Source: Rotaria sp. Silwood1
Taxonomy: Eukaryota > Rotifera > Eurotatoria > Philodinida > Philodinidae
Direction: 5' to 3'
Length of the DNA: 64,000 nt
Assembly: GCA_905250075.1 (NCBI GenBank)
Contig: CAJNOP010000171.1
Coordinates: 194,856-258,855 of the forward strand
The position numbers were made by a program, and so were the translations under genes. Under the pieces are notes generated by a model. It was given only the letters and a program-made list of their open reading frames with translations. It did not search any database and was not told where the DNA came from. How positions within the stretch are numbered: position 1 is the first letter of the stretch; the number at the start of each line of letters is the position of its first letter. This document shows, one piece after another, positions 25,069-37,761 of the stretch.

Positions 25069-27239
25069 ATGAGTGTGCCTTTCAAGCCACAGAATACGAA
25101 GGTTGCTGCGACGAAGCGAATAATAAGGTATAGAAGTTAATTAATGAATGGTTTTATTATTCGTACTTGCATATGTTGAATATTTTTTAGAGATTTGAAA
25201 GATCTCGACAAACTTCCAGTACCCGGGCTCGGTGTTACCTGTCCTGATGAATCGAATCCATTTGTTTTACATTGTAATGTATGTATTTCAATAAATATCT
25301 AATCCACACTATGAGAATAATGGATTTATAATCCAGGTATTGATCAATGATGGACCCTATCGTGGAATTATGATTCATTTAATTCTTCATATTCCAGAAG
25401 ATTATCCATTGACAGGTCCAGCTGGAAATATAGCACCTGGTTTAGAATTTGATTCTAGGTATCATGCTCATATTCATGAAGACTACAGGTATAATCATAA
25501 TTAGTCTCATGATTGATAGTGGATTTTCTAATTTAGTTTTATCACTTTTAGAAATGGACATGCTTTGTGTAATGATTTACTAACAAATTATGCTTCCTAT
25601 TTTCGTGCCATCGACAGGGGTACTATCCAAAAAGCCAGTGGTTGGAGGTAACTAAATGATTTGTCGACACTATCTAACTCTCTGTACTTATTTGCTCTCG
25701 TGATTTTTTAGTCCTGGATATACTTTATCAACTGCGCTCCTTCAAATTGTCACATTTTTTGCAGACCCTGATTTTAAGGTTAATCCTTCTTCAGAGAGTA
25801 TTGCTCATCTTCACGATATGGTAAAGAAATTCGTATGCAAAACATGCGGCCATTCTTATACTAATCCAAATCCGGCTTTAGTTGATTATAATGAAACAAG
25901 ACCAGATAAACAACAAGCAAAAGAAGAAACTATGCCGAAGGAACAAGAAGAACTAATAAAATCTGAACATGAACGCTTACGATTACAGCGTGAATTAGCG
26001 GAAAAATTAACTTGTGGTATAACAAAACAAAATGTCCTAGAAGATCAAATTTGTCTCGGTTATCCATTATTGATCACACGTGATAGTCGCGGTCGATTGT
26101 GGCCAGAAATTGTTTTGGAACTCATCTCTTATGATGCATATGTTGCTGAAATACAGAAATCTGGTGGAGACAAATTAGATTTCTATGAACATTTGAAATT
26201 TCGTTCTGTCACAGGAGCAGACTACAATCATTGGTTGCCCTTGTATATTAATGCTAATCATTTTAAGCAAGGACAAATAATTATTCAAAATAGTATTAGT
26301 GTTATTCATAATGGTACTGCTCAGGGTAGTACAAGCTATGATTTCATGCCATATATGGCATTGAGTGTTTTGACTACTTTAATGAATAAATCAGCTGTTC
26401 GATTATTTAATGGAGAAATGTATGAATCAAACCAAGCGATAGAAGCCTATTGCCATTTTTTACGTTTATTGATGCATTTTATTGATATTTTTCCTGAATT
26501 AGGTAGAGTGAAAATATCTATGAACTTTGTTAAAGAATAAATTTCATAATTGATATTTGTCTTTTCTAGAGAATAGAATTAATAAAACTGTGGAACAGTT
26601 CATAACAGCATTATGTGGTCGTAATAAAAAAGTAATACCTGATATTGGTGAATTTTTGATACAAATAGCATTATCAACAAAATATAAGTTCAATGATATT
26701 AAAAATTATGTCTATGAAGAGTATTTTGCTCGACAAATATTTTGGATTAGAAAAAATAGTACAGTCTCAAGCTTGTCACATATTACAACAAAAGATTTAC
26801 CTGAAATATTTCAAGCTGTAAAAGTATCAAATCATCTGTTGATATTCAATCTAGACATGGCTGAAACATTCATTTTTTCGGGTATCAAAGAGTAAGTATT
26901 TACTTTTGATTCACTGATTTGAAAACAACAACAACTAACAATTATCTTTGGACTATTAGTATACTTAATTTTGTTTTATCTTCACTAACACTTTGAACTA
27001 TGCTGTACTATACGTTTTCTTTTTATAGACATTTGGATCGATTATATGGACATCCACCTGCAAATGTTGTAGAAAAATTTCAACAACGATTAAAAGCCAT
27101 CAAAGGAATAAATCAGTATAATGTGTTCATTCAAGCTATACGATTGAATGATAAGATCAAATCACCGGATGATATGATTGATCTGATAAAACGTTCCATA
27201 CGTGTATCAAATCAACAAGGTTATACCAATGTAATATAG
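25069..27239 (+). CDS. E2-like ubiquitin-conjugating-fold protein, seven exons
   Basis: Exons: 25069-25127, 25191-25278, 25337-25488, 25552-25647, 25712-26502, 26570-26891, 27029-27239. All introns are GT-AG, most 58-67 bp, and all phases agree, giving 572 aa. Residues about 15-150 form a UBC fold: P-E-D-Y-P-L, then G-H-A-L-C-N-D-L-L with the presumed catalytic Cys106, then G-W-S-P-G-Y-T-L. The usual H-P-N triad before the cysteine reads H-A-H. A C-x-x-C pair (C174, C177) follows, then a charged linker. The C-terminal region of about 350 residues resembles no domain I can name. E2 enzymes carry ubiquitin or a relative as a thioester. The retained cysteine and tryptophan favour activity, while the altered H-P-N makes it atypical. 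No lesions were seen. Confidence 0.85.
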
Positions 27240-28482
27240 ATTGCTCAATAACAAAATCGAATCTGAAATGAACGAAAATAATATAATCAATATTAACAAA
27301 GACATTTTCAAAACAGACAAGAAATGGCAATGATTTGTGTTTTAGTAAAACAATCTTAATATACGAAAGCAAGAGTATCATTAGATGACTCTTTAGTTCG
27401 AATCAGTTTCAATTGTTTGTTCATCTAGTTAATATTGTCTTGATCAAACCGTATTTTATTCAATATTGTCACATGTTAATAAATGACTAACACAATAAGA
27501 ATTATATTCAGATTTCCAAAAAAAGTAAATTTTCAAATTGAGGAAAATTTCCAACACAGCAAAAAGAATCTATCTAAGAAAACGATGCTGAAATTTACAG
27601 GTTACTTCCAAAGTTTCATAGCACCTATCGAAATCTATCATATTATTCAATCACTACGAAACTATTTCAATGTATTTCCAAATGAGCAAGAAGACTCTAA
27701 CTTACAAAATTTTAGTCATTTTAGAAGTTACTGGGATATTTCCGACATTATCTACATTGAAAAGAGTAGCGTCTTCTTTTCAATAATAACGTACATTGAC
27801 ATGTATATTAAAAAAATATACTACGTAATTCCTATATTCGCTGAAATTTCTGAGTAATTACTAAAATTATCAACATTTTGAAGTGTAGATTCTTATTCTC
27901 TGTAGGAAACTCATTGATATATGCCGAACATACCAATATGGTAATCTCCGTATTCTATTGAAGTTTAAGGTCAGTTTCAAAGTAATGAGGGTGTGGGTGT
28001 GAGTGTGGGTGTGGATGGATGTCGGTGAATCTCATCATTCTTTATCCACATCCACACGCACACCCACACCCTGCAGTATCTCCATAGAAATAAGCTAGCG
28101 GCCCGAACTTTTTTCAGAATATTCATAGCTCATTTGTACCTATACAATGCACACAGTCTCAACGCAAAAGCGATTGATCAGTTGGTGACCTTCCCCCGTA
28201 AGAGTGTAGTAAGTAGAGCTTTTCTTATATCCGGAATTTTCTTGTTGGTTATAAGACGAAACAGAACAGCTAATAAACACTCCTTTCTAGTACAGCGGTA
28301 GTATAGCTTCCCCAAAAGCAGAAGATGCATGATTCGATTCCTTGCGAAGAGAAATTATTGTTTTTCGTTATGTTGTATTCTATCTCGTTGTTACCTCGCT
28401 GATAAGAATATGATAATATGCGAGTATAAAAGAAGACAGAGTATGAGTGTGATGCGCAGGAGGAGAAACACCTATCCACACA
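27240..28482. other. Intergenic; one strong hairpin and one unassigned ORF
   Basis: A 124-codon plus-strand frame at 27483-27857 has no recognisable domain and is probably chance. A strong telomere-like hairpin lies at 27987-28071. Near 28290-28350 a short stretch has tRNA-like internal promoter boxes (see findings). Confidence 0.4.
27987..28071. repeat. Telomere-like hairpin (copy h)
   Basis: The left arm GAGGGTGTGGGTGTGAGTGT with GGGTGTGGAT after it pairs with ATCCACATCCACACGCACAC plus CCACACCC on the right. The arms are about 30 bp each, among the longest copies in the window. Confidence 0.7.
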
Positions 28483-28518
28483 TCACACCCATAGCCCACA
28501 TCCTACACTCGCATCATG
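28441..28518. repeat. Degenerate telomere-like hairpin (copy i)
   Basis: GAGTGTGATGCG on the left and ACACTCGCATCAT on the right flank a CCACACATCACACCCATAG tract. It forms the broken end of the mariner relic. Confidence 0.4.
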
Positions 28519-28882
28519 CAAACGCTTCAAGTTTTTTCTGTCAAAATATGTTGGACGACGAGCTCCTGGACGGTGTTCGACTGGTAGACCAATTTCGTAA
28601 CGTTTTGTTATATTGTAAACTGTTGATCTTGTAGAACCTTCTTGTGCAAAATGTTTTACTATATCAACTTTTTTCAAACCTTTATTTGATCCAAGCATAG
28701 AAAAAACACGTTTACGAAAATCAATCATATTGACAACAATGGATCTATCGAAAAGTCTCAAATTAAAGTATTGATAGAGGGTGCGACAAGCTATGTAATC
28801 AGTAAAAAAAATTTATTTCGATAGGTTTTATATATATGTTTTGGCTTTCAACATTTTGTCCAAAAAACTTTCGATCACCCGT
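28505..28882 (-). mobile_element. Mariner-like transposon relic, 3' truncated
   Basis: On the minus strand the right edge carries ACGGGTGATCGAAAGTTTTT followed by GGACAAAATG, a mariner-type terminal repeat, next to a TA at 28883-28884. Inside, from 28761 down to about 28510, a frame encodes a helix-turn-helix N-terminus: R-K-R-V-F-S-M-L, then S-T-R-S-T-V-Y-N-I, then G-A-R-R-P-T-Y-F. The catalytic DDE region is absent. The frame runs out at about 28505 into a GT/CA-rich hairpin (28441-28518), so the element was broken exactly where telomere-like sequence begins. Confidence 0.65.
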
Positions 28883-28884
28883 TA

Positions 28885-31088
28885 TTTGTGATTAGTGAAA
28901 TGCTTTTCAAGTCTTTGGTTAGGAAATATGTTCATGCGAGAATGTAAGTGAAAGTGTGAGCCTTCTATTCATCTAAACTGACATCTATTCTTGTGACACA
29001 TTTGTTTTTATCACTATTCCTTTTTTTTTTCTTTCTTCATCATTCAGTAATCAGCCAATACCTTAATATACTTGTACTGTTTTAATTTTTTTTCTGAGGA
29101 GAATGAAAAAATCTTTCATGTGAAAGTGAAAATAAAAAATGCAGAGGCGTACGCTGCCGCTGAGCATAAATAAATACAATCAATTATGTTTCATACTAAA
29201 AAATTTTTTTTTCAGAAGAATTTGCATCACGCCGATGGCAACTCGTAAACATTCTTCGACACGTCCGTCTAATGCTGAATCGAAAAAAGCTTCATCACAA
29301 AGTAGTAGAAGTATCAATTTATCTTTATTTTTCCGCATAATAAAGAATAACTATAAATAAAATCTTTATATTTGTAAGATAAAAATAAATGAAATCACTA
29401 TTCAAAAAAATACTTGTCAGTGCGACCCTGATAGAGTGAAAATGAGGATTTCACAAACTTTAATTGTTAAAAATTCAATATATATTGTCAGAGGTTTTTA
29501 AATACTCTATTTAAAAAAATGCCACATAAATAAATAAATTAAAATTATAAAAATTTTTATAGTTGCTATGAGCTCTCTGAAATTTTATTATTTGGAAAAT
29601 GTTCGCATTTATAATTACTGTTTTACCAATCTAATTGATTTATTTAACATCATCCTACTGTAAAATCTTATTTGTATTGTCACATACATCATAATGTCCT
29701 TTTGCCGTATGAAAAACCTAACCCGTAATATTTAGGCTAAACAGTAAGAACATACAGAGTTTTAGAATGATCTAAGCACTGATATTATTTACGCGACATC
29801 TTTTTTTCAATGAAACCGTATCTATTAATCTGTGTCTTCTCCATCCCGTGTTTCTTAGCACCTGAACGGGTAGTCACTATGGTCTACAATGGGGAAGGTG
29901 AAGAGAGCTGCAAAAACCTGATTTGAGCTTACGCTCACCATTTTATTCGAGAATATATGTGAGTTCCACCACAAAAGTAAAAGATAAAAGAAATGCCAAA
30001 CAAAGCGTTGTTTTTCAAAAACCTTCTATTATTTTTCTTTCGAGTAACTCACAAACAAATTTATGCTATGATAGAAATAAAAAGTATATGGACTGACTAA
30101 GTTTTTTTTTGGCATGTATGATCCTCATTTAAAAACAACACAGTATATCAAAGTGTTGTTAGTGATAAGAAATTAACAATAAAGAATTCATCTATCTAGA
30201 TTTTATAAATTAAAATTATATTTGCTTTATAACAATTTAAATCGAACTATCATGATCATTCGGCTATTTACATAAGAAGTATCATCATCCGGTCGAAATT
30301 CATTTCACAAAAAAATCGGAATTCAACATCGATTTCAGTATCAAAATTGAATATTGACTTCAAATTTCCTCTGTCATTCGTCAACATTTGATGAACCTAA
30401 AGTCAATATGATGGAGTTGGATCAAGCCATTCGAAAGTTCGATCATCATCATCGTTTTTTTCGAGTTCCAGTTAGAGATATATAGATAAACGTACTAAGT
30501 GAACAATTTTCACATTCATCATTGGTCGAAGTAATTCCAGCATTTAAAACATTTATTAACACTGTTACAATTATTGAGATTTGAATTAATCAAGGTTAAT
30601 ATAAATTGTCTTCGCGTAGCTGAAGAGTTTATAGTTCTTTTTCTTTTGTTTCGTGTTTACTCTAGCTAAATATATATATTTTTTTCTTCTTTCGAAGAAA
30701 ATATATCCTTGTTTGTACGTAAATAGACTATTGCTTTCTCTTCGATTCTTTCGCAACTTTTTTTTCCAATAAACGCCATTCGGCAATACTTTAACGCAAA
30801 AAGTCGAAAAGATTTAAACGAAAGTATTTTTTTCAAATGATCCAAATCTCCTATTATGAATTTCACATCGTTCAGTACATACGAATCTTCTTTTATGGAA
30901 GGATCTTCTAACATGCGGGGGCGCGAGGGTTAGTTTAAACTCGGATCTTAGATTGACTTGAGTGTTGGATGGAAAGCTAATACATATATATATATATGTA
31001 TATATTGATTTATTTGTTTTATAAATATAAATATTTTAAATTTGTAAAATAAATTAAAGATGAATTAACGTTCCTATAAAGTAGGAAG
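28885..31088. other. Region upstream of the ADP-ribosyltransferase gene
   Basis: A plus-strand frame at 29139-29360 includes an ATG at 29238 followed by a Lys/Ser-rich stretch (A-T-R-K-H-S-S-T-R-P-S). This resembles the start of bdelloid ADP-ribosyltransferase-TPR proteins and could be a non-adjacent first exon of the gene at 31089, but no clean splice join was found. The minus-strand frames at 30586-30914 are unrecognised. Confidence 0.35.
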
Positions 31089-34000
31089 ATGAAAATAATA
31101 ACTATATCGAGTTTAGGTCTTTCGTCATCGATTCATACAAAAAAAGAAACAGAATCTGCAAGTTCAACAAAGGCAAACTCGAATATCGATATATTTACTT
31201 GCTTTTGGCTTGATCAAGATATTTATAAGACAGAAGATAATCGAAAAACATTGAATGAACTAAAACATATTATTGGTCATCTAAAAGTATTCGATATCGT
31301 TGAAGAATGTGAACAAGCCATCAGAAATATTACACACGAGAAAGTCATTCTTATCTGTTCAGATACCTTAGGCCATCAATTAATTCCACGTCTTCATGAT
31401 CTTGCACAATTTAGCGCATGCTATATTTTATGTCGAGATCAAGCGACCAGCGAACAATGGGCGAACAAATATACAAAAGTATGTTACAAATCTAATTAAT
31501 GTTAGACAGTCAACGTTTTGAATCAGAAATGAAGCAAGACTTGACAGAGAATTGAGAATTTTTTTTACCGTATGATAATTTTTAAAAACTTCAGGGTATC
31601 AAATACATTCTATGAAGAGATTGAATACTCTCAACTGTCTCCCATTCTTTTTTTATAACTGGCTAGTTACTGAAACTCATAGCTGCGGAGCACATCAGAC
31701 ATCAAAAAATAGAAAACATGTCCAAGAAGTTCCGAAACAGGTGTAGATGGATGTGACTTGTCTCTTTACATACCCTCAAAACCATTCCTATCTGAAAACT
31801 AGTTGGTTAATAACTTTATTCATACTATGAATGCTTCAATCTTTAACGATTTGCTACTTATGACTTGTGGAACTGATTTCCACGCGTCGAATTCATTTTA
31901 AAAGAATCTTTGTTAGCTTAGATAGAGCTTATCAGGAGTAAAACAGAAAAATAAAAAAGTGATGATGAGAAATAGGTCTTTCTCGATGTCTTCTTAAGAT
32001 CACAATATTTAAGTTCCGCAAAAACACTTATTTGAAGAAAAATTATGATGAGACAATCTTACCTTTGTTTCATGGAATTGGAGAAAGTTAATTTGACATA
32101 GTTATCTATCTTTTAGCATCCATGATAAAGTATACATAGAAATAACTCAATTGGATTGTTATTACCAATTCGGCTGTTTCTATTCTGAAATCGATCCTGA
32201 TTATTCATAGAAAAGATTTTCTCTTTTTGGCATAGATTGAAGTCAAACAATGTTTTTATCAATGGCGATACTGTTTTTTTGTGCAGTGTATGATAATTTA
32301 AGTCGAATAAAAAACCAGTTAGATATCGAAGCTAGGAATATTATAAGTGTTTGCCACATGGACACACTAACACTTTGATTACTTGTAGCAGTCATCCATA
32401 CCCTTGAATATCTGAACAATCTCATGTAATTCTCAAATTCATATCTCTGGATACAGATTTACACGCTATATTAAGAGCATAATCCTTCAATCATGTGAAA
32501 AATAATCAACAGTTTGAAGGATGAATTTCTTTTAAAAATTAATTGTAATTAGTTGGTTCCATTTATAGCATTGCGAGTTCTACTTGAGATAATTTATTAC
32601 CGAACTATATATCAATATCGTTAAATCTTATGTTTTGTTTTGAATTACGAGCATTCTGATCTGATTGCTTTATATACATAGGTGAAAGGTATTTTTGTTA
32701 ATCGATCAAAGCTCGTTGCTCAAATTGCCCAAGATCAAATTACTCGAATTAAAGTCGAAGAATCAGGAACTATTACAGTTGTGAATAGCAGTGCACAATC
32801 TTTGGAAAGTCGTAATGCAATGTTCATGTGGTTTCAATTGTACATTGAAGTTCTTCTCCGTATGCATCATACATCTAATGCACGACAAGAACTCATTGAT
32901 ATTTGCAAAAAAAATTATCGAGAAAATCCTTCAGAACTTTCTATTATTAATGAATTTGAATCGACCTACAAATCAGAAAATGCCATCTGGTGGTATACAC
33001 GTGAATGTTGTTTCTACCGTATTTTGAACAAAGCATTACGTATTCAAGATTTTGATATGCTTTTTGTACTTCGATTTTTTATCACTGATCTATCAAAACA
33101 ATTGAATGATGAATATGATCGTCGTCTACGTGAAACACCGACACGTGATATTATTCGAGTTTATCGTGGACAAGCAATTCATGTCAAAGAATTGCAACTA
33201 ATAAAATCAAATATAGGTGAATTTATTTCGATGAATTCATTCCTTTCAACCAGTCTTCGGCGTTTAACTGCTCTTAGTTTTGTTAATACGATTGAACTAC
33301 AGGAAGAAATCGATCGTGTCTTACTCGAAATCGATATTGATCCACGTGCTAAGACAAAAGCTTTTAGTAATATTGATCGACTAAGTTATTTTAAATGTGA
33401 AGATGAAGTTCTTATTATGCTTGGTGCACTGTTTCGAATAAAATCCGTTGATAGAGACAATGAAAAACAATTGTGGATTGTGCATGTTACCTTAGCCAAT
33501 GAAGATGATTATCAATTGAAAGAGACGTTTGCTCATATGAAAGAAAAAATTGGCGATGAAACAAATTTGCATTCTATGGGAAAAATTTTAACTGAAATGG
33601 GCGAATACGAACAAGCACGAAAATGTTATAAACGAGTGATTTACGAAGCTCAAATTAATGAAAGCATCGGATATAGTGGTCTTGGATGGGTCGATCATTG
33701 GTTAAATGAATACGATACAGCTTTAAATAATACTCAAAAAGCTCTATCGTTAATTGATGAACTTTTACCCGATATTTGTAACGAAAAAGCTAGATTGTAT
33801 AGCTCTATGGGTTTAATTTACTGGAGAAAAAAACAATATGATCAAGCATTAAAAAATTTAAAGAAAGCTCTATATATACAAGAAAAGATTTTACCACCAG
33901 ACCATCCAGATCTCTTAGCTACTTACAATCGTTTCGCTATTACATATAGTGCGATGGATGAAGCACAAATGGCTTTCGAATACTACAATAAATGTTTGAA

Positions 34001-34238
34001 CATTCGATTGGCTACATTACCTCATAATCATCCTGATATTGCTACATCATACAACAATCTTGGCTGGTTATACAACGAACGTATAGGTGATTATGCCAAG
34101 GCATTAGATTACTTTCAACAGTCTCTCGCCATTTGTCGTAAAACATTGCCACCGACACATCGAGATATCGTTCGAACTGAACAGAATATCCTTAAAGCAA
34201 TCGAAAAAATGAAACAGAAATCAAAGACAAAGACATAG
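31089..34238 (+). CDS. Arginine ADP-ribosyltransferase with C-terminal TPR repeats
   Basis: Exon 31089-31478 (130 codons) and exon 32682-34238 join in phase 0 (donor GTATGT, acceptor ACATAG), giving about 648 aa. The N-terminal domain (C-F-W-L-D, V-I-L-I-C-S-D-T-L) is shared with the fragment at 23678. The ADP-ribosyltransferase fold in the second exon keeps the R-S-E signature: Y-R-G-Q (Arg about 292), F-L-S-T-S (about 317-321) and E-D-E-V-L (about 370-374, the E-x-E pair). About five TPR units follow from residue 410, with kinesin-light-chain-like A-L-x-I-Q-E-K and D-H-P-D-x-A-x-x-Y-N-N-L-G motifs. It would transfer ADP-ribose from NAD+ to arginine on partners chosen by the TPRs. The 1.2-kb intron is unusually long. 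No signal peptide was seen. An earlier start exon near 29238 is possible. Confidence 0.85.
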
Positions 34239-36461
34239 TTCTTTTTAATGTTCTTGCATTTTTTGAATATCCTACGTTCATGTTCGGAATAAGTCATCAA
34301 AAATTGATTATCTATATTCATCAAGAGTCCAAATTAACCAAAACAAAAATCATTTTCTAGTCACATATTACCTCATAAAATGATTTTTCAAATAAATTTA
34401 ATAGAAAAAGTCACAATGCTAACTAATCGTTCAGCCAACGCAGATGGAATTGTTGGGAAAGATGACCTGCACGAACGAAAAATGATACTCTTATATATTC
34501 AAGGCAACGAAGAGACGATAAGATTTAGTTTTGACAATTTTGGCTATTTGAACATAAAAGTGCTGGTTTGAGTTTTTTTTCCTGTATGTTAAAGTGAGAA
34601 AATTCGACCATATACTAAGTAATCTAACATAAAATCTAGAAGAATATTTAGAAAATGAACAGGGTGTATTTCACAGTGAATCGGATTCCCCAAGATTAAA
34701 CAAAGTTTGAATATAGTAATTGAACATCCTTGATCGACTTTGCACGCTTTTTACCGTATTTAACAGATTATCTTCATAAATTTATTGATTTCTCAAAAGA
34801 TTATCATGACATTAAATAAAGTTGAAAATGGTCGAGGAAATTAAGACGGTGTAAAAAACGAACCACGCTGTTTGTTAGTAGACATAGTGAACATTTTTCT
34901 ATTATATTTTGAATCAGATAATGAGTCACCAAATTATTCAACTCACGTTTCTATTTGGATTCTTTATTCAATACTTACGTCGAAAATACATAGAGAAATA
35001 TGAAAAATTCAAACTGGAAGAAACACGTCCAAATTATCAGATAAATTTTATGAGTCCTGTTTCAACATTTACTTGATTTTATTTGAAATTGAAGGGTGTG
35101 GGGTATGGGTGTGGGTATGAGTTTGGGATTGATATATAGATGAAACATCAACACCCACACCCTAAGTATGCAGCGCCAAAACTTGTCTCATTTTCCACTA
35201 ACAGAAATGTTTGTTGTCGTTTCATAATGTATCCTCAACTGAATATTAATTAGTCTGTGAAGTATTACTATCAAGAGTGCGTCTTTTTTCCATGAGGAAA
35301 TGGGCTGAAAAATACCATGGATATACCACTGAGATTTTTCAAATAAATCAACAGAAGTTAAAAATTCGATTATGGACTCATGCACACTATCCTAAATGTA
35401 AAATTAGCTATTGAAATTTTCGCTAAAAGTGGTCTTGAATTGAGAAGAAGTATGCTTTATTATTAGAGAAATAGCAAAGGAAAACAAAGAGTGAAGAATT
35501 AATTCTAGTCCTATAATTATTAGATTAATTTTAAAACTACAATAACAACAAAAGAAATATTAAACTGTTCAGGACAACAACAAAAGTTTGTTGTTGAATA
35601 TATCACTTCGTTTCCCTTTTCCTCATTGCACTATTCACGATAGTATCAGCACAGAATGTACAGACGATAGTGTAATCATCGTTATATTCCTGATAGCTTA
35701 TCTAATAAAAACTTGTTAGACAATTGTCCAAAACAGCGATTATAGCAGTTTAGCCTTGTTGAGCAACGACCAGGCGAAATCAAAAAAGCCATTTTTTCAC
35801 TTGAAATCTATTGGGCTAGTGGGATCTACAACTATATCTCTTCTCTAATAGCTTCAGATCAATCGACTGTACTTGTCTTGAGACTGTATAAGTTAGAAAA
35901 CCGAGTTTTTCGCCACGATAAACTGGACATCATGTAGACGCCTGATAAAAATTTATAGATCTGGTAGTTTTGAATGGGATTGCGCCAAATTCGCTAGTCA
36001 TTTGCCATTCTAGCATGTATAAAAATGAACTAAAAATGAAGATGGTTGATTGAACACCAACAACTTAAATTCTGTCATGACTTAAATTCAGCTACATAGG
36101 AAAAGGCTTATTGAATAGAATGCTTGAACACTTCTAGTGAATCATGAGTCCAATACCATAATATTAAATCATTAAGCTAGTCTATACGTTTGCTTGAGTC
36201 ATTTTTAGATAATATTCACCGAGCTGTTTCCTTAGGCTATTCAAAGTCCTTCTTCCATCAGAAGGGTTATTCTCAGAAGAGATACTTTTAACATAAAGAT
36301 ACTTTTATTTAAATTTTCATAACTGTGTTCATGATGATATTCATTTAAATCTTCCTACTTATTTAAACTATTCTTATAGTTATTTTTGAATCCTACTCAC
36401 AGTCATTTAAATCTTCATTGCAATTTCATGATACGCGTAGCTATTTTAAGAAGTCGTAGCA
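34239..36461. other. Intergenic with telomere-like hairpin
   Basis: No gene recognised. The hairpin at 35094-35162 is listed separately. Short frames at 34380-34571 and 35188-35385 lack domains. Confidence 0.45.
35094..35162. repeat. Telomere-like hairpin (copy k)
   Basis: The left arm GGGTGTGGGGTATGGGTGTG continues with GGTATGAGTTTGGG. The right arm CAACACCCACACCC follows after a spacer ending GATGAAACAT. The right arm is shorter than the left. Confidence 0.6.
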
Positions 36462-36793
36462 GTTCATTCCCGAGATGTCCATCGTGGCTGAGAATCTGCC
36501 ACTGCTGCGCCGCCACCGCGACGGTTTAAAAAAATACTTACACTTTCCAAACTGTGCCTGATTTCCAATTGGAACCGCTACTGCTAATCGATTAGATTCG
36601 TCATGTCTTACAGTATGGCACAAATTAACGTCGAGATTCTGTTTAAATCCATGAGTTTTTGAAATTTCTTCCTAAAAGAGCTGCCACCGCCGCGCCGCTT
36701 CCAAACTGCGATGGTTTTTGAAAAAATCTGCTGCTCCCGTACCGCTAATGTTACGGTGGTTCTAGTGCCGCCATTGACATCTCTGATTCACTC
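36462..36793. mobile_element. Non-autonomous hAT-like MITE, 316 bp
   Basis: The element spans 36470-36785. Its ends are inverted: CCGAGATGTCCATCGTGGC on the left and, read in reverse, CAGAGATGTCAATGGCGGC on the right. They are flanked by GTTCATTC (36462-36469) and ATTCACTC (36786-36793), which match at six of eight positions, as expected for an aged 8-bp duplication. Both subterminal parts are GC-rich islands of CCGC/GCCGCC words in an otherwise AT-rich region. No coding capacity. Confidence 0.7.
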
Positions 36794-37758
36794 AACATTA
36801 TGATTGATTTCGGTCAGAAAGTGTGAAGTTGAGCACAAATATCTTGCTGATGAGCTATTTAATCTCTAGCACTGTTTAAAGATATCTAGTACCAAGTAAT
36901 AAGCATTCATAGCTGTCTAAATTTTGTTTGCTGTTAGTAAACAAAAGTTATTACTAAAGATCAGAATAAAAAGAAGTTTCCCATATAACCGGATGCATGA
37001 CAATAAATTATCAGAAAGCTAAAAAAGGCACTAATAACTTCATTGAACAATTAAAACTTCTTTATATTCAAACAAGAAATATCGTCTATTATATCAAATT
37101 TTTCAGCTCTCAAAATTCTATTAAAATTCTAATAAAGACGCTGGCAAGTTCTACAACTTCTTAGTTTCAGTAAGATTTCAATTGAATGTACTCGATCAGT
37201 CTACAGTTTCTCCGAATTAACTAGACTGCAATTAAAATTGAACATAATTTAATATACCTCTATAAGATCAACTCTTTATAATTATCTGGTCAGTGATTTT
37301 AGCTGTTAAATCTTTTAAAAACTCTGTTTAATTTTGCCTAAACCTCAACTTTGCTTAACATATATTTCAGCCGTATCTGCATGCATCGCGAAAATGAAAT
37401 GAGTCAAAATCTTAAAAATTATTTCTGAGCCTTCTATATATGACTTTGATATCTTCAGAGAAGTACCCTCTATATGTCTGACAAGGTGATCAATTTTCTC
37501 AATGATGCTCTAAAAATGAGCAAGAAGACATTTGAATCGAAGAGTTTCGATTGAGCACTTCTCCCTAATATTATGCTGCCATGCTTGTGCAATGACTTCT
37601 ATATGTACGAATCTTATTCAAACTAAACGGTAATCTTGAACGAGAACTACTTCATACAAAGTTGAAAATAGGCTTCCAATACAAAATTTCAGATTGCTGC
37701 AGTGGAACACTTCTGTTTAGGATGGTTAAATACCAATAGTATGAATTTTGCATGATAT
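36794..37758. other. Intergenic, upstream of Kelch exon
   Basis: No recognised coding sequence. If the Kelch gene has 5' exons they should lie here, but none could be identified. Confidence 0.35.
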
Positions 37759-37761
37759 CAG

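Noticed and set aside
27483-27857. 124-codon plus-strand frame after the E2-like gene
   Set aside because: No domain, unusual composition, no splice partner and no sign of constraint; left as chance in an AT-rich region.
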